From Bacillota bacterium (GTDB lineage: Bacteria > Bacillota > UBA4882 > UBA8346): 63,913 bases of DNA. The notes beneath the pieces are model-generated. The model saw nothing but the letters and a program-made list of their open reading frames with translations, searched no databases and was not told the origin of the DNA. The stretch is from positions 1 through 63,913 of the forward strand of contig JAEZFP010000049.1 of assembly GCA_023417475.1 (NCBI GenBank). The letters run 5' to 3'. Below are positions 62,575 through 63,913 of the stretch, piece by piece. A program made the position numbers and the translations under genes. Positions within the stretch are counted from its first letter, which is position 1. The number at the start of each line of letters is the position of its first letter.

Positions 62575-63103
62575 TTATTACCCTCCTCATCTTTTCCTTC
62601 ACAAACATAAGGGCATCGCCCACCCCATCCGATCCTTTGGAAATCCAAAGGGGAATACCAAGCCGTTCAGCAATTTCTTTTGAATAAGTAATTTCTTCGT
62701 TCTGAAAGCGACTTATGTCCCTCTCATTATGTTCAATCCTATCGCGTTCCTTTCGTCTTTGAGCTATTAAACTAGGCTTTTCCGTCAGAAGAACAATAGC
62801 ATCTGGATTTAGGGCTGTGAAAGTTTCTGTTGGTATTCGTGTTATTTTGCTGTGAACATCGAGTAGACAGAAATGACCGTCAAGCAAATACCACGGACTG
62901 ACCAAATTTAACTCTTGGATGGCAGCTAGTAAATATTGCTGATTAATATCAATGTCGGGAATTAACTTGTCACTTGAAAAGCCAGTCTTTTTCCGTTCGG
63001 CAATCAAAGCGCTAGCGGAATGCGTATTAAATCCCAAAGTAGTTCTAACCACTTCGCAGAAATACGATTTCCCCACCCCATGTACACCGCTGATAAAAAT
63101 CAC
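62564..63103 (-). CDS. P-loop kinase-like NTPase
   Basis: 179 aa from a GTG at 63103 with GGAGGAG 6 nt upstream (frame extends to 63118 from a TTG). Walker A GVHGVGKS (residues 6-13), LLDGHFCLLD in the middle (Walker-B-like/substrate region) and a lid with QRRKERDRIEHNERD. Size and layout resemble adenylate/nucleoside kinases. First gene of the kinase-GNAT-ASCH operon. Substrate unknown; it could phosphorylate a nucleotide, nucleoside or small molecule. Confidence 0.8.
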   Translation of the reverse strand: MIFISGVHGVGKSYFCEVVRTTLGFNTHSASALIAERKKTGFSSDKLIPDIDINQQYLLAAIQELNLVSPWYLLDGHFCLLDVHSKITRIPTETFTALNPDAIVLLTEKPSLIAQRRKERDRIEHNERDISRFQNEEITYSKEIAERLGIPLWISKGSDGVGDALMFVKEKMRRVINAG

Positions 63104-63804
63104 AGAAAGCTCCTCCAATGTATAACGAATATTACTTCTTCTAAAAAATCGAGAGAACAGAAACGAATTTCACAGCGATCCTACAATCTGTGATCAATGA
63201 TCTGTTTGTACGATTATTCTACTAGCTTGACAGCAACGCTGCAATATTGAGCAGTCGTCAACTCCGGGATTTGGTTTGCCGGTTTGTAATTATATTAAAC
63301 TTTATTTGCAAATTGAGCTGTGAAAAGAAATGTATCGCCACTTATTAATTCCTGGAATATCGACTCCCTTTTTAAAATATATTAGAGAAATACTCATGAT
63401 ACGAACCACTTACAACGTTTCCTTTATCTAAGAAGATTTCTTTATATCACGATTTTTTCCTGCAATATCCACAATGCATTATCTCTGATATATTAAGGAT
63501 ATCTTAAAATTCCAAAAAACAACTGCGGTTCGAGAGTTTTATGTCATATTAAGTATATTTAATTAGTCCCTCCTATTAAATCAATCAACAAAGACCTTTC
63601 CATCTCCAACTGTTCCAAACCAACTTTTAAAAAAGGCCAAGAAAAAACCATCTTCCCTGAAGCAACTACCTACCCGACTATGAAATTGATGAAAACGGTT
63701 CTCTGGTTCTTTGGGAAAACGTGGACAACCTCGACCATCGAGCAAACCGAACCCCAAATTACCCAATTAATCTACAGCGTCCTTCTCCCCAACCGTTCGC
63801 TCAA
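63104..63804. other. AT-rich intergenic stretch, no gene supported
   Basis: About 700 bp without a convincing gene. The part next to the kinase gene probably holds its promoter (a minus-strand TATAAT lies near 63290). A 61-codon frame at 63581-63766 has no ribosome site or family. The last bases lead into the repeat through a partial unit (63791-63804). Confidence 0.5.
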
Positions 63805-63913
63805 CGACCGTGCATCCTCGCCCAACGACTGTGCATCCTCGCTCAACGACTGTGCATCCTCGCCCAACGACTGTGCATCCTCGCTCAACGACCGTGCATC
63901 CTCGCCCGACGAC
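63805..63913. repeat. 21-bp tandem repeat array (right end)
   Basis: Five full units and the first 4 bases of a sixth, the same sequence and strand as the array at 1-126. Each begins CGACYGTGCATCC and ends TCGCYCAA or TCGCCCGA. Units alternate between two forms at the CTC/CCC position. Confidence 0.95.

Noticed and set aside
63581..63766. Minus-strand 61-codon frame next to the right array
   Set aside because: No ribosome site, no recognisable family, and an equally open frame exists on the other strand.
1..63913. A 64-kb circular plasmid or phage
   Set aside because: No replication, partition, terminase or structural genes; housekeeping genes such as gltBD and ppa are present.

Overview
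The window looks like one chromosomal contig of a bacterium with a Firmicutes-style genome and an outer membrane. The Firmicutes side rests on strong AGGAGG-type ribosome binding sites, frequent GTG/TTG starts and a Gram-positive-type LexA box. The diderm side rests on TonB, ExbB, ExbD and a TonB-dependent receptor that ends in Phe. A diderm Firmicute (Negativicutes, Limnochordia/Hydrogenispora-like or similar) fits best, but I cannot name a genus. There are no rRNA, tRNA, plasmid replication, intact transposase or CRISPR features. Both ends of the window lie in the same 21-bp tandem repeat, so the contig probably broke at a repeat.

Region by region. (1) 0.2-11.9 kb: one long minus-strand amino-sugar operon. 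It holds a ROK repressor, a SIS-domain protein, an AGE-family epimerase, NagA, a neutral-ceramidase-like protein, a TIM-barrel isomerase, an Afu/Fbp-type ABC transporter and a NagB-like deaminase. (2) 12.1-14.6 kb: SOS cassette umuD-umuC-SRAP behind a LexA box. (3) 14.9-24.5 kb: an RCC1-repeat lipoprotein, a tandem double 5'-nucleotidase, a DUF3793 protein, a PanE-like reductase and a GGDEF/HD-GYP protein. (4) 24.5-37.2 kb: iron-siderophore acquisition with tonB-exbB-exbD, a FecCD-type ABC transporter, two Fes-like esterases, an AraC regulator, a binding protein and an outer-membrane receptor. Two near-identical palindromes tie the two halves together. (5) 37.2-43.1 kb: a DUF1858/DUF438 relic and an Opp/Dpp-type transporter. 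(6) 43.5-51.7 kb: glutamate synthase gltBD, pyrophosphatase and a cell-wall amidase. (7) 51.8-55.9 kb: a PotABCD-like ABC transporter.

(8) 56.4-63.1 kb is an AT-rich accessory island. It carries relics of a RhuM protein and of MNT-type nucleotidyltransferases, an RloA/RloB-like ATPase pair between direct repeats, a MITE-like insertion with a 9-bp target duplication, a GC-rich structured repeat, and a translationally coupled three-gene operon (P-loop kinase, GNAT with a C-terminal domain, ASCH protein). This island is the best place to look for something new, and the kinase-GNAT-ASCH operon is my leading candidate.

Recurring themes: all three complete ABC systems with an adjacent binding-protein gene have a perfect hairpin directly after that gene. 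Two unrelated arrays with a 21-bp period occur, one at the window ends and one upstream of tonB. Function calls come from motifs and remembered family features; no database search was run.
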